From: Leucobacter sp. cx-328
GTDB lineage: Bacteria > Actinomycetota > Actinomycetes > Actinomycetales > Microbacteriaceae
Assembly (NCBI RefSeq): GCF_014530035.1
Contig: NZ_JACVMX010000006.1
Coordinates: forward strand, 62,001-126,000
Direction: 5' to 3'
DNA: 64,000 bases
The notes beneath the pieces are model-generated. The model did no database searches. It saw only the letters and a list, made by a program, of their open reading frames with translations, and was not told the origin of the DNA. Position 1 is the stretch's first letter; every line of letters begins with the position of its first letter. Positions 17,872-26,276 of this stretch are shown here, piece after piece. The position numbers and the translations under genes were made by a program.

Positions 17872-18992
17872 TGATGAAAGAGGGCGGCAAGACAGTGCCA
17901 GCTAGTAAGCAGTCCATGATCTTTCACGTGCCCTATAAGTTGAATCCAGGCGCCACATCGGGTAGCGCCATTAGGCCGGTGCGTATGCGACAGGCATTCG
18001 AAGACGCCGGATATGTGGTCGAAGAAATAGCCGGCGATGCGCTCACTCGCAAGCGGAAGATCCGTGCATTGAAAGCTAGGATCCGCAGAGGCGAGCGTTT
18101 CGAGTTTGTGTATTCTGAGGCATCGACGATGCCAACTGCACTCACTGAGGACCACCATTTGCCTCTGCGCCCGTTCTTTGACATCTCATTTCTTAAATTC
18201 TGTACGACTCATGGAATACCGGCAGGTGTCTTTTATAGGGACATATATTGGCAATATCCGGAGTACCTTAACAGCGTAAATCGAATCGTCGCTATGGGCA
18301 CGAGAGCGCTCTATCGATGGGATTTGATTCGATATCAAAGTGCGGTTAGTAAGATTTTTGTTCCGTCAATGTTGATGGCAGAAAAGATGCCGCATACAAA
18401 CATTTTGCAGTGTACGGCGCTGCCTCCTGGTGCGAGCTATGACGGGGACGTATCTGCGGTTGCAGATACGTCCGCACTACTGTTCGTCGGTGGAACTGGC
18501 CCTTACTATCGTATGGAAGAGTGTGTGCGGGCTGTAGAAGAGACTCCGGGGGCATCGCTTGTATTGTGTACTCCTGAGAACCTTTGGGTACAGGAGCGAG
18601 CGCGGTACAGCGATCTGATCGGTACGAGTACTGAGGTGATTCATGCTAGCGGAAACGGGCTTGACCAGTACTTTGCCCGAACAGCGATTGGAAGCCTATT
18701 TCTAGAGCCCATTGAATACCGAGCGTTTGCTGCTCCGCTCAAACTCTACGAGTACTTGAGCCGTGGAAAACCCGTAGTAGCAGTGCAAGGTTCACTTGCT
18801 GCCGAGTTTGTTGAAAAACACGGTGTTGGTTGGGCTATTCCGTATTCAGCAGCGGATCTCGCTGCTTTGCTGGAGCGTCTCAAAGCAGATCCTGCCGAAT
18901 ACGCGGCGGTTCATGCTCAGGTGCTTCGGGTTCGTGAGCAACATACATGGAAAGCTCGTGCTGAGCAGGCTGCGCACGCGTTGATTGGTTGA
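17871..18992 (+). CDS. Glycosyltransferase, GT-B type
   Basis: A 373-residue protein whose C-terminal half is a GT1/GT4-like donor domain (ALLFVGGTGPYYRMEECVRA, LKLYEYLSRGKPVVAVQG). The N-terminal half (FHVPYKLNPGATSGSAIRPVRM) resembles acceptor domains of capsule glycosyltransferases. Two adjacent ATG codons (17871, 17874) can serve as start; the first overlaps the previous stop. It shares the AT-rich composition of the preceding gene. Donor and acceptor sugars cannot be inferred. A 14-bp hairpin starts 2 bases after the stop. Confidence 0.82.
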   Translation: MMKEGGKTVPASKQSMIFHVPYKLNPGATSGSAIRPVRMRQAFEDAGYVVEEIAGDALTRKRKIRALKARIRRGERFEFVYSEASTMPTALTEDHHLPLRPFFDISFLKFCTTHGIPAGVFYRDIYWQYPEYLNSVNRIVAMGTRALYRWDLIRYQSAVSKIFVPSMLMAEKMPHTNILQCTALPPGASYDGDVSAVADTSALLFVGGTGPYYRMEECVRAVEETPGASLVLCTPENLWVQERARYSDLIGTSTEVIHASGNGLDQYFARTAIGSLFLEPIEYRAFAAPLKLYEYLSRGKPVVAVQGSLAAEFVEKHGVGWAIPYSAADLAALLERLKADPAEYAAVHAQVLRVREQHTWKARAEQAAHALIG

Positions 18993-18993
18993 G

Positions 18994-19024
18994 TAGGCGT
19001 ATCGGCCAAGGGCCGATACGCCTA
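18994..19024. terminator. Hairpin after the glycosyltransferase pair, overlapping the flippase-2 promoter
   Basis: A perfect 14-bp stem (18994-19007 with 19011-19024) with a 3-nt loop. No clear T-run follows, so it may be a weak terminator or a protein site. A TAGACT -10 box (19023-19028) begins at its 3' edge. A second small hairpin (GCGCGGAA/TTCCGCGC, 19040-19059) sits in the leader of the next gene. Confidence 0.6.
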
Positions 19025-19078
19025 GACTGGCCGAAACGTGCGCGGAATGTGTTCCGCGCTTCCCGGGGGAGGCCCAAC

Positions 19079-20368
19079 ATGTCACGAGAGAAAGGACGCT
19101 TGCGGGCCTATCTGCGGGGCAACGCGTTCTTACGAAACGTCCTGACGCTCATGTCAGGCACCGCGCTCGCACAATTACTCGTTCTAGCCGTGACGCCCGT
19201 CCTCACCCGCTTTTACACGAAGACAGAGTGGGGACTACTGGGCACTTTTGCTTCCGTGGTAGCAATCATCGTCGCGATTGCGACGTTGAAGTACGACATG
19301 GCAGTAATGCTGCCTGAGAGCGATGATGCCGCCAAGTCGTTGACCAGGGTTGCACGCTGGGTGTCTTTCACGCTTTGCGTGGTTGCCACGGTTGTGATCA
19401 TCTTGATTGCGCCTTGGGTTGCGGATCTGATCAATGCGCCAGCGATTGCTCCGTGGCTGGCCTTGGCTGGAATCTCAGCCTTCACGCTGACAGAGATTGC
19501 CATCCTGGGTTATTGGCTCAACCGGAAGAGCAAGTACAAAGTGATCGCCACGAACCGAGTGCTTCAGAGCGGTACTACCGCGGCCTCGCAGCTCGCGCTC
19601 GGTTTCGTGAAGCCGCTCGGTGTTGGCGGCCTCATCGTCGGAACAATTCTGGGCCAGGTGGTCTCAGTATTTGCGCTGCGCAAAAAGACCCCCGAACTGC
19701 GCGAGGGGCCTAAACCGCCGCTCAGCGATCACATGCGACTGATGCGCCGATACCGGAACATGCCGCTATTCAACGCTCCTACTGCGCTCATTGACGCTGT
19801 GCGGATGAACGGTATCAACCTTTTGATCGCAGCGGTTTCCGTGTCCACATTTGGTCAGTTCTCGGTTGCCTGGAGGCTCGTAGAGGTCCCGGCTGCGCTG
19901 ATCAGTGCAGCACTGGCGCAGGTGTTCTTCCAACACTTCTCTGTTGTGGAACGCGGGCACATGTTGAAATCGGTGGTCTCAAGCATTAAGAAGTCGGCGC
20001 TGGTCGGTGTCGTTCCGTTCGCGCTCGTCTGGGTGCTGTCCCCGTGGCTATTCCCTATTGTGCTTGGCCCTGGTTGGGACGACGCCGGGTACTTCGCGCA
20101 GGCACTCGTGCCGTGGCTCTTCATGAATCTCATCACTTCGCCGATTTCGACAATCTTTGTCGTTACTGAGCGCCAGCAAATCTCACTGATCTTCTCGATT
20201 CTCTACACGGCAGTGCCGTTCGCAATCATCCTGCTGCTGCGTGATTCGATTATGACCGCGGTGTTTGTCATGGGCGGTGCAATGGCCCTCATGCTGTGTG
20301 TTTACATTGTGGTCGCTATTGTTGTTGCTCGCCGTTTTGATCGGCAGCCCACCCCAGACGGAGCCTAG
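19079..20368 (+). CDS. Wzx-type oligosaccharide flippase, copy 2
   Basis: A 429-residue paralogue of the flippase at 15295-16581, with the same start (KGRLRAYLRGNAFLRN versus KGRLLTYLQGNEFLKN), spans and loop motifs. The frame extends back to 18989 through the hairpin; ATG 19079 with GGGGAGG 6 bases upstream is the clear start. A TAGACT box at 19023-19028 suggests its own promoter. Two flippases in one locus could flip different repeat units, or copy 2 may be the remnant of a duplicated cassette. It ends at a strong bidirectional hairpin opposite wecB. Confidence 0.93.
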   Translation: MSREKGRLRAYLRGNAFLRNVLTLMSGTALAQLLVLAVTPVLTRFYTKTEWGLLGTFASVVAIIVAIATLKYDMAVMLPESDDAAKSLTRVARWVSFTLCVVATVVIILIAPWVADLINAPAIAPWLALAGISAFTLTEIAILGYWLNRKSKYKVIATNRVLQSGTTAASQLALGFVKPLGVGGLIVGTILGQVVSVFALRKKTPELREGPKPPLSDHMRLMRRYRNMPLFNAPTALIDAVRMNGINLLIAAVSVSTFGQFSVAWRLVEVPAALISAALAQVFFQHFSVVERGHMLKSVVSSIKKSALVGVVPFALVWVLSPWLFPIVLGPGWDDAGYFAQALVPWLFMNLITSPISTIFVVTERQQISLIFSILYTAVPFAIILLLRDSIMTAVFVMGGAMALMLCVYIVVAIVVARRFDRQPTPDGA

Positions 20369-20414
20369 GGCATGGATTTTCACCCGCACGTGTTGATCGG
20401 TTGACGGGTGTACG

Positions 20415-20465
20415 CGGAACGGGTGGCCCTGCGGATCGCAATAATCCGCAGGGCCACCCGTTCCG
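20415..20465. terminator. Bidirectional hairpin terminator
   Basis: A perfect 22-bp inverted repeat (20415-20436 with 20444-20465) with a 7-nt loop, between the convergent flippase-2 and wecB genes. Confidence 0.92.
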
Positions 20466-20476
20466 TGTTGAGAGCC

Positions 20477-21553
20477 TTAGGCGCGCGCGCCGATCCGCTC
20501 GACGATCGCGGCTACGGCTGCGGTCGCAGCGTGACCATTACCGTAGGGAGCCGCGTCGGTTGCGGCAGGAGTCGGGCGGGTGACTGCCGCGGCGATCTCT
20601 TCTGGAGTGTTTGCGAGCACGTTCCAACCGAGTGCAACAGTTTCCACCCACTCCGTTTCGTGACGCACCGTGGTGCAGGGAACGCGCAGCAGGAACGCTT
20701 CCTTCTGGAGTCCGCCCGAGTCAGTGATGACGCCAGCGCTTGAGAGCACTGCGGCGATCAGCTCGGGGTATGCGAGGGGGTCGCGGGTCGTGAGAGAACC
20801 GCTTTCCAGGGAAATGCCGTGCTCTTCAGCCTTGGCGCGCACGCGCGGGTGAGCGAGCAGCACGACGGGCTTGTCTGCCTGCGAGAGCGCGCTGACGACC
20901 TCGCGCAGACGCTCGGGCTCGTTCGTGTTTTCTGCGCGGTGGATCGTCGCCACGTAGAACTCGCCCTTCGCGAATTCATCGGTGACAGCGTTTGGCTTCT
21001 GCTCTGCGAGTACCGCATCGCGCACCTGGTAAAGCACATCGGTCATGACGTCGCCAACCAGCACTGCGCGGTCAGTGACGCCCTCGTTCGCGAGGTGCTG
21101 CATCGCAACCTCGGTCGGGGCGAGGCACAGATCTGCTGCGTGGTCGGTGAGCACGCGGTTGTGCTCTTCTGGCATTGCGCGGTTGAACGAGCGGAGGCCG
21201 GCCTCGAGGTGAGCGACCGGGAAGTGGAGTTTCACGGCGCTGACCGCGGCGGCGAGGGTCGAATTGGTGTCGCCGTACACGAGCACGCAGTCGGGCTGGA
21301 AGCGCTCAAGCACCTCGTCCATCTGCGCGAGCATGCTGCCGGTCTGCACGCCGTGCGAGCCGGAGCCGACGCCCAGGTGCGCATCGGGCTCGGGGATGCC
21401 GAGATCACGGAAGAACACATCCGAGAGCATCGGGTCATAGTGCTGCCCGGTGTGCACGATGACATGCTCGTGACCCGCCGCCGTGATCGCGTGTGCGATG
21501 GGGGCGAGCTTGACAAACTGGGGCCTTGCGCCCACTACGCTCATGATTTTCAC
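20477..21553 (-). CDS. wecB: UDP-N-acetylglucosamine 2-epimerase (non-hydrolysing)
   Basis: Converts UDP-GlcNAc to UDP-ManNAc (or a 3-acetamido-uronic analogue, as WbpI does) in the cytosol. The 358 residues fit the family: VVGARPQFVKLAPI at the start, HTGQHYDPMLSD, YGDTNSTLAAA, LEAGLRSF, MPEEHNR, and TDSGGLQKEAFLL near the UDP site. GTG start with AGGA 7 bases upstream; ATG 21544 is possible. Together with the UDP-HexNAc dehydrogenase at 22929 it would give UDP-ManNAcA. If the 3-amino branch enzymes at 4033-5756 and 11195 act first, the product would instead be a diacetamido-uronic acid. Confidence 0.93.
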   Translation of the reverse strand: MKIMSVVGARPQFVKLAPIAHAITAAGHEHVIVHTGQHYDPMLSDVFFRDLGIPEPDAHLGVGSGSHGVQTGSMLAQMDEVLERFQPDCVLVYGDTNSTLAAAVSAVKLHFPVAHLEAGLRSFNRAMPEEHNRVLTDHAADLCLAPTEVAMQHLANEGVTDRAVLVGDVMTDVLYQVRDAVLAEQKPNAVTDEFAKGEFYVATIHRAENTNEPERLREVVSALSQADKPVVLLAHPRVRAKAEEHGISLESGSLTTRDPLAYPELIAAVLSSAGVITDSGGLQKEAFLLRVPCTTVRHETEWVETVALGWNVLANTPEEIAAAVTRPTPAATDAAPYGNGHAATAAVAAIVERIGARA

Positions 21554-21665
21554 GGTTCCATCCTAATTCCCTAAGCTTGCAGGAGTGAGGCTTCGCTCCC
21601 AAGATTGGGAAACCGGATGTCTGAAAGATTGACTGCGAGCCTGCAGCATGAGGTAGGAGTAGACC

Positions 21666-22904
21666 ATGGCTGGATTCATTGGCAAGCTGATTCAACGTAA
21701 GGACCGCATGCCAGCATTCTTGCGTAATACCATCTCTTACTTGGTCAGCAACCAGGATGGTGTTCTGTTTCGAACAGTGTTGCGACTGACCGGGCAGAAC
21801 CGCAGGCCGATTCCTGTTCCAACGGAAGTTCCAGAGGCTAAGACACGGGTGCTGATCGGCCCAGCAAATTATGCGGGGCAAGGGCGTCAGTGGGCACGTT
21901 CCTTGGAGCTCTTTCATGGGGTTGGTGCGAAAAACCTTATGGTTTCTGTGCCCGGTGGGATCTTGTTTTCGGCGGATACGGTGGTTCCTTTTGGCGTGTA
22001 TCACTTGTCGAAAGAATGGCAGCGCGCTGAACTGCAGTCGGTGGCTCAATTTACTCATGTGCTGGTTGAGGCGGAGAAGCCGCTCTTGGGTGGACTTTTC
22101 AAGAATGATTTATCGCGTGAATCAGAAGCGCTTCGGCAACGGGGTGTGCGGCTCGCCTATATTACACACGGTTCAGACACCCGGAACCCCGCGCAACATA
22201 GCAAGCTGACGCCGTGGTCGCCATTTATTGATCGCACTCCTGAAGTTGAAGCATTGCAACGCCTCTCAGATAAAAATCGCGCTCTCTTGCGCACCCTACC
22301 TGGGCCAAAGTTCGTACCAACCCCTGAGCTGCTCTCAGACCTCCCGGGTGCTGAGTGGTGCCCGATCGTAGTTGAGCAAGAACGGTGGCAGCGCGCGAGT
22401 AAGCCGTTGTTTAGACATGAGCTTCCACGGGTTGTGCATATCCCCAGTAAGGGGTGGATTAAGGGTACTGATCTTGTTGAACCGATCATGGATGAGCTTC
22501 ATGACAAGGGTCTTGTTGAATATTCTCAGGTGACGGGGATCCCTCACTCGCAAATGCCGAATGAGATTGGGAACGCAGATATTGTTCTCGAACAATTCCG
22601 ATTGGGCATCTATGCGACTACGGCAATCGAAGCAATGGCCGCCGGCCGTGTGGTGATCGGACATGTAATGTCCTCCGTGCGGGAACATGTCCGCAAGGTC
22701 TCAGGCATGGAACTCCCCATCGTGGAGGCGACGCCTGACACGCTGCGGGGCGTCATTATCGAGTTGATTGCGGATCCGCAAAAATGCCGCGAGATTGGCG
22801 AAGCCGGGGCGAGGTTTGCCGAGCTCGTGCACGACGGAAGGCTGAGCGCCGAGGTGCTCACAAAGCATTGGATTAATCTGCCAGATTCAGCCGACCGCGC
22901 GTGA
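21666..22904 (+). CDS. Putative glycosyltransferase (GT-B-like)
   Basis: A 412-residue cytosolic protein. The C-terminal part (RVVHIPSKGWIKGTDLVEP, then YATTAIEAMAAGRVVIGHV) has the donor-site pattern of GT-B enzymes, and the centre holds YITHGSDTRNP. The N-terminal ~60 residues are basic and may bind the membrane. I cannot assign a CAZy family with certainty. ATG start with GGTAGGAG 6 bases upstream. Codon use is AT-richer than in wecB and the dehydrogenase on either side, a sign of separate origin. It is divergent from wecB and 24 bases before the dehydrogenase gene. Confidence 0.75.
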   Translation: MAGFIGKLIQRKDRMPAFLRNTISYLVSNQDGVLFRTVLRLTGQNRRPIPVPTEVPEAKTRVLIGPANYAGQGRQWARSLELFHGVGAKNLMVSVPGGILFSADTVVPFGVYHLSKEWQRAELQSVAQFTHVLVEAEKPLLGGLFKNDLSRESEALRQRGVRLAYITHGSDTRNPAQHSKLTPWSPFIDRTPEVEALQRLSDKNRALLRTLPGPKFVPTPELLSDLPGAEWCPIVVEQERWQRASKPLFRHELPRVVHIPSKGWIKGTDLVEPIMDELHDKGLVEYSQVTGIPHSQMPNEIGNADIVLEQFRLGIYATTAIEAMAAGRVVIGHVMSSVREHVRKVSGMELPIVEATPDTLRGVIIELIADPQKCREIGEAGARFAELVHDGRLSAEVLTKHWINLPDSADRA

Positions 22905-22916
22905 AGCCTGGGGGGA

Positions 22917-22922
22917 TAGACT
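22917..22922 (+). promoter_or_regulatory. -10 box (TAGACT) of the nucleotide-sugar dehydrogenase gene
   Basis: TAGACT ends 6 bases before the GTG start, which predicts a leaderless mRNA. The same hexamer precedes glf, the LacI-type gene, flippase 2, glyA and icd in this window. Confidence 0.6.
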
Positions 22923-22928
22923 AGGCCT

Positions 22929-24224
22929 GTGAAGATCGCTGTAATCGCCACCGGAAAGATCGGCCTCCCCCTTGCTACGCAGTTCGCGAGCATGGACCAC
23001 GAGGTCGTTGGAATCGACGTCAACAAGGCACTTGTTGACTGCATCAACCGTGCTGAGGAGCCATTCCCCGGCGAGTTCGGTCTTGCAGAAAAGCTCGCTG
23101 AGCAGGTGCCAGCAGGCAAGCTGCGCGCGACGACGGACTACGCAGACGGTATTCCCGGCGCCGACGCAGTTGTGATCGTGGTGCCGCTCCTCGTTGACGA
23201 GGAAACCTGGCAGCCCGACTTCAAATGGATGGACGCGGCAACGCGTTCACTCGCTGAACACCTCACCCCGGGCACCCTGATCTCGTATGAGACCACGCTG
23301 CCCGTAGGCACGACGCGTAACCGCTGGAAGCCGCTCATCGAAGAGGTCTCTGGCCTCACCGAGGGCGAGGATTTCCACCTGGTGTTCTCACCTGAGCGTG
23401 TGCTCACCGGCCGCGTCTACGAAGACCTCAAGAAGTACCCGAAGCTCGTCGGTGGTCTCAACGAGGCAGGCACCAAGAAGGCGATCGAGTTCTACGAGCA
23501 GGTGCTCACGTTTAACGAGCGTGACGACCTGCCCCGCCCGAACGGCGTCTGGGACATGGGCACCGCTGAGGCTGCCGAGATGGCAAAGCTCGCAGAAACC
23601 ACCTACCGTGATGTGAACATCGGTCTCGCGAACCAGTTCGCGCGCTACGCAGACACCATTGGCGTTGACGTGTACAAGGTCATTGAAGCGTGCAACTCGC
23701 AGCCCTTTAGCCACATCCACCGTCCCGGTATTGCTGTCGGCGGCCACTGCATCCCGGTGTACCCCCGTCTGTACCTTTCGACGGACCCCGCGGCAGACAT
23801 CGTCCGCACCGCACGCAACTACAACGCGACCATGCCGACTTACGTCGTTGATCGCGTTGAGCAGACCATTGGCGACCTTTCGGGTCAGCGCGTCGTCGTG
23901 CTCGGCGCTTCGTACCGTGGTGGCGTGAAGGAGACCGCGGTCTCTGGCGTTTTCCCGACCGTTGAAGAACTCACCGCTCGTGGCGCAATCGTCACGGTGC
24001 ACGACCCCGTCTTCTCAGACGAAGAGCTCGCAGGTTTCGGTTTCGTCGCGCACAAGATTGGTGACGCTGTCGACGTCGCGATCTTGCAGGCGGATCACGC
24101 GGAGTACCGCGAGATGGGCCCAGCTGAGTTCCCCGGCATCAAGCTTTTTGCTGATGGTCGTAACTACACCGACCCTGCGGCTTGGAAGGGCGTTCCCCGC
24201 ATCGTTATCGGCGCTGGGAACTAA
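22929..24224 (+). CDS. UDP-N-acetylhexosamine (ManNAc/GlcNAc-type) 6-dehydrogenase
   Basis: NAD-dependent four-electron dehydrogenase of 431 residues that makes a UDP-HexNAc uronic acid. It has an N-terminal Rossmann domain (KIAVIATGKIGLPLA; the first glycine of the usual GxGxxG is alanine), FSPERVLTGR, a central helix with MAKLAETTYRDVNIG, the catalytic cysteine in GGHCIPVYP, and a C-terminal UDP-binding domain with GASYRGGVKETA. The motif set points to the WecC/WbpA branch rather than UDP-glucose dehydrogenase. With wecB it would supply ManNAcA. A leaderless GTG start is supported by the TAGACT box. A strong terminator follows. Confidence 0.9.
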   Translation: MKIAVIATGKIGLPLATQFASMDHEVVGIDVNKALVDCINRAEEPFPGEFGLAEKLAEQVPAGKLRATTDYADGIPGADAVVIVVPLLVDEETWQPDFKWMDAATRSLAEHLTPGTLISYETTLPVGTTRNRWKPLIEEVSGLTEGEDFHLVFSPERVLTGRVYEDLKKYPKLVGGLNEAGTKKAIEFYEQVLTFNERDDLPRPNGVWDMGTAEAAEMAKLAETTYRDVNIGLANQFARYADTIGVDVYKVIEACNSQPFSHIHRPGIAVGGHCIPVYPRLYLSTDPAADIVRTARNYNATMPTYVVDRVEQTIGDLSGQRVVVLGASYRGGVKETAVSGVFPTVEELTARGAIVTVHDPVFSDEELAGFGFVAHKIGDAVDVAILQADHAEYREMGPAEFPGIKLFADGRNYTDPAAWKGVPRIVIGAGN

Positions 24225-24273
24225 GCCCTGCGGGATGCTTCGGCATCTCGCGCGCGTGCTCCCTGAGCATACG

Positions 24274-24328
24274 AAAGCGGCCTGTAGCAAGGAATCAGAA
24301 GTGATTCAGCCTGCTACAGGCCGCTTTT
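24274..24328. terminator. Hairpin terminator with inner stem
   Basis: A perfect 16-bp stem (24274-24289 with 24312-24327) ends in TTTT and contains an inner hairpin (GAATCA/TGATTC, 24292-24307). It lies between the convergent dehydrogenase and LicD-fusion genes. Confidence 0.92.
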
Positions 24329-24367
24329 GTGCGTGAGGCAAAGACTCCACTCGCCGCCTATCGGAGC

Positions 24368-26149
24368 CTACGCAGAGGGGCCGTTGTGTGAGTCGTTGTC
24401 AGAGGCTGGTCGATCCGCCCGGAAGCTCTGCTCAGCCAGATCCATGAGCTCGGCAACACGAAGGCTATTGCGGCGATACTCATCGAGCTCATCCTCTAGC
24501 TCCGTGATGCGGTTGGTGAGCGCGTCGAGCTGCGCGCGAGTTCCCGCGGGACGGGTGCGCATGAATAGACGCTTCAGACGCTGTCGCATGGAGACCTCCT
24601 GGGTCGGGAAAGGATGATCGGAAAGTACGAATCGCACGCCGTATGGACGACGATCCATCGTCGGGATCTGTGTTGCCGGAGTGAAATACTCAAACGACAG
24701 GCCAAATTTGTGGGCCGCATTGGCAAGCTCGAACTGGTTGAGGTGCCAGGTTGTTGGATCTGCAAACGTCACGTCCTCCGCTGGGGACGCATAAAGCGTT
24801 GCGCAGGCTGATCCGCCCGACCGCAGTGCCATACGAATCAGCCGGAGCAGATTCTCGCGCGCGAGGTGTCCGAGCTGTTCGAACACATGGTTTGCGACGA
24901 CGTCGAATCGTCCGGTGATTCCCTGTTGCTTCGGCGCCGCAAGGGACAGTGTGCGGTACAGATTCACATGCGCGGTTTCGAACGGCGTTGCTGCGGCGGC
25001 GGATCGCTCCTGTGCAAGCTGCAGCGCAGCGTAAGAGTAATCGGTGGCGATCACCCGGCGGCCAGTATCAACTAGGGCGAGACGCTCGCTCAGCGCGCCG
25101 TTGCCTGCGCCAAACTCGAGGAGCACGGGGGACGTGAGCTCAGCTGACTGTTCGAGGATCCAGTCTGCTCCGTCTGCCCAGATGAGGTCGGCCTCGGCAC
25201 CACGGTTGAGGAACCACGCGTTCCAGAAGTCGCGCCCGAAATGGAAGGAACCAAACCATGCATTGAATCGGCGCGAAGTCGACTCAGGAGTCTGGAGCCG
25301 ATACCCGGGAATGGGGGTGCGCCAGTTCTCGTCATAGTTGATGACAAGCCAGGCCTCAGGATCCGCCGGCGCGGGAAACTCACGGCCAGCGATCGTGACG
25401 GTACCGAACGGCAGGATCTGGTCTTCGCGCAGATCGCCGCGCACGTGGAACGGCTGGTTCATCTTGCCATCGTCCGTGAAAAAGGCAGTGAAGACGTCAA
25501 CATAGTGGTCGACAAGACCAGAGTCGGTGCGGAAGTACAACTGCATGTGTGTTGCACTGTGCCGCACCAGCTCGTACCCCAGATCAATGAGCGCGTGACC
25601 GACTTGGAAGCCTTCGCGAGCGACATCTGCGGGATTGGTGAACTCCGAAAGATAGGCAACGTCAGCGTCGTCGTCGTGGGGGAGGAGCTCGCCCTCGCGC
25701 ACGCCACCGAGCAGGGTGCCGCCGACGACGAAAGGCCGGAGGCCCATGTCGCGCAGGTGACCGATGATCTCTGCGCTGCGGTCAAGGATGCGCTCCTGCA
25801 CACCAGGATTGCCAGCCTCAAGCGTCTTCCCGAGCATGCCCCACTTGTTCACCGCGAGGGGGATATTGTCGGCATCACGCACCTGGGCGCGGATCGCGTC
25901 AGCAGTGAATTCCACCTCGCCCGCGGCGAGGGCTTCCCCCGTTGCGCTGTGCAAAACGGTGAGGTGCGTGCTGCCGCGGAGATATGGGCGGAGGGAAATT
26001 GGCCACGGGAACGAGTGCTCATCAGAACGCTCGTTTTCGACAAGGTCAATTGACCACACACGATCGCCATCGAAACAGACATCGACAGAACGCACTGCAT
26101 CGGAGATCGGAGGCAGCGTGAGATCAAAAGAGTTTACAGAAAGTGCCAT
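24368..26149 (-). CDS. LicD-like phosphotransferase fused to a SAM methyltransferase
   Basis: A 593-residue three-part protein. Residues 1-85 form a beta-rich lead domain. About 120-280 is a LicD/fukutin-type nucleotidyltransferase fold: GGTLLGGVREGELLPHDDDA with metal-binding aspartates near D159-D163, and VDHYVDVFTAFF. LicD proteins move phosphocholine or polyol-phosphate from a CDP donor to a glycan. About 341-460 is a class I methyltransferase with motif I LLEFGAGNG and the acidic end of strand 2, IATD. Residues 536-572 form a coiled coil (LDALTNRITELEDELDEY). I infer that one protein both attaches a phospho-substituent and methylates it or the glycan end. Substrates are unknown. Confidence 0.85.
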   Translation of the reverse strand: MALSVNSFDLTLPPISDAVRSVDVCFDGDRVWSIDLVENERSDEHSFPWPISLRPYLRGSTHLTVLHSATGEALAAGEVEFTADAIRAQVRDADNIPLAVNKWGMLGKTLEAGNPGVQERILDRSAEIIGHLRDMGLRPFVVGGTLLGGVREGELLPHDDDADVAYLSEFTNPADVAREGFQVGHALIDLGYELVRHSATHMQLYFRTDSGLVDHYVDVFTAFFTDDGKMNQPFHVRGDLREDQILPFGTVTIAGREFPAPADPEAWLVINYDENWRTPIPGYRLQTPESTSRRFNAWFGSFHFGRDFWNAWFLNRGAEADLIWADGADWILEQSAELTSPVLLEFGAGNGALSERLALVDTGRRVIATDYSYAALQLAQERSAAAATPFETAHVNLYRTLSLAAPKQQGITGRFDVVANHVFEQLGHLARENLLRLIRMALRSGGSACATLYASPAEDVTFADPTTWHLNQFELANAAHKFGLSFEYFTPATQIPTMDRRPYGVRFVLSDHPFPTQEVSMRQRLKRLFMRTRPAGTRAQLDALTNRITELEDELDEYRRNSLRVAELMDLAEQSFRADRPASDNDSHNGPSA

Positions 26150-26225
26150 AAAGTATGCAGTTCTGGGCCAATTTGGCTTCCAGAACTACCTACCTACCTT
26201 AGCCGCTTTCGCCTGTGTGCAAACT

Positions 26226-26264
26226 TCAACGGGCGCCTCGGCAAGATGCCGAGGCGCCCGTTGA
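26226..26264. terminator. Hairpin terminator after the galactofuranosyltransferase gene
   Basis: A perfect 18-bp stem (26226-26243 with 26247-26264) and a 3-nt loop, 12 bases past the stop of the minus-strand GlfT2-like gene and upstream of the LicD-fusion gene. Confidence 0.88.
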
Positions 26265-26276
26265 GCGTGTTGCTGG

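Noticed and set aside
20819-21574. 251-codon plus-strand frame opposite wecB
   Set aside because: Shadow of wecB, with no recognisable domain.
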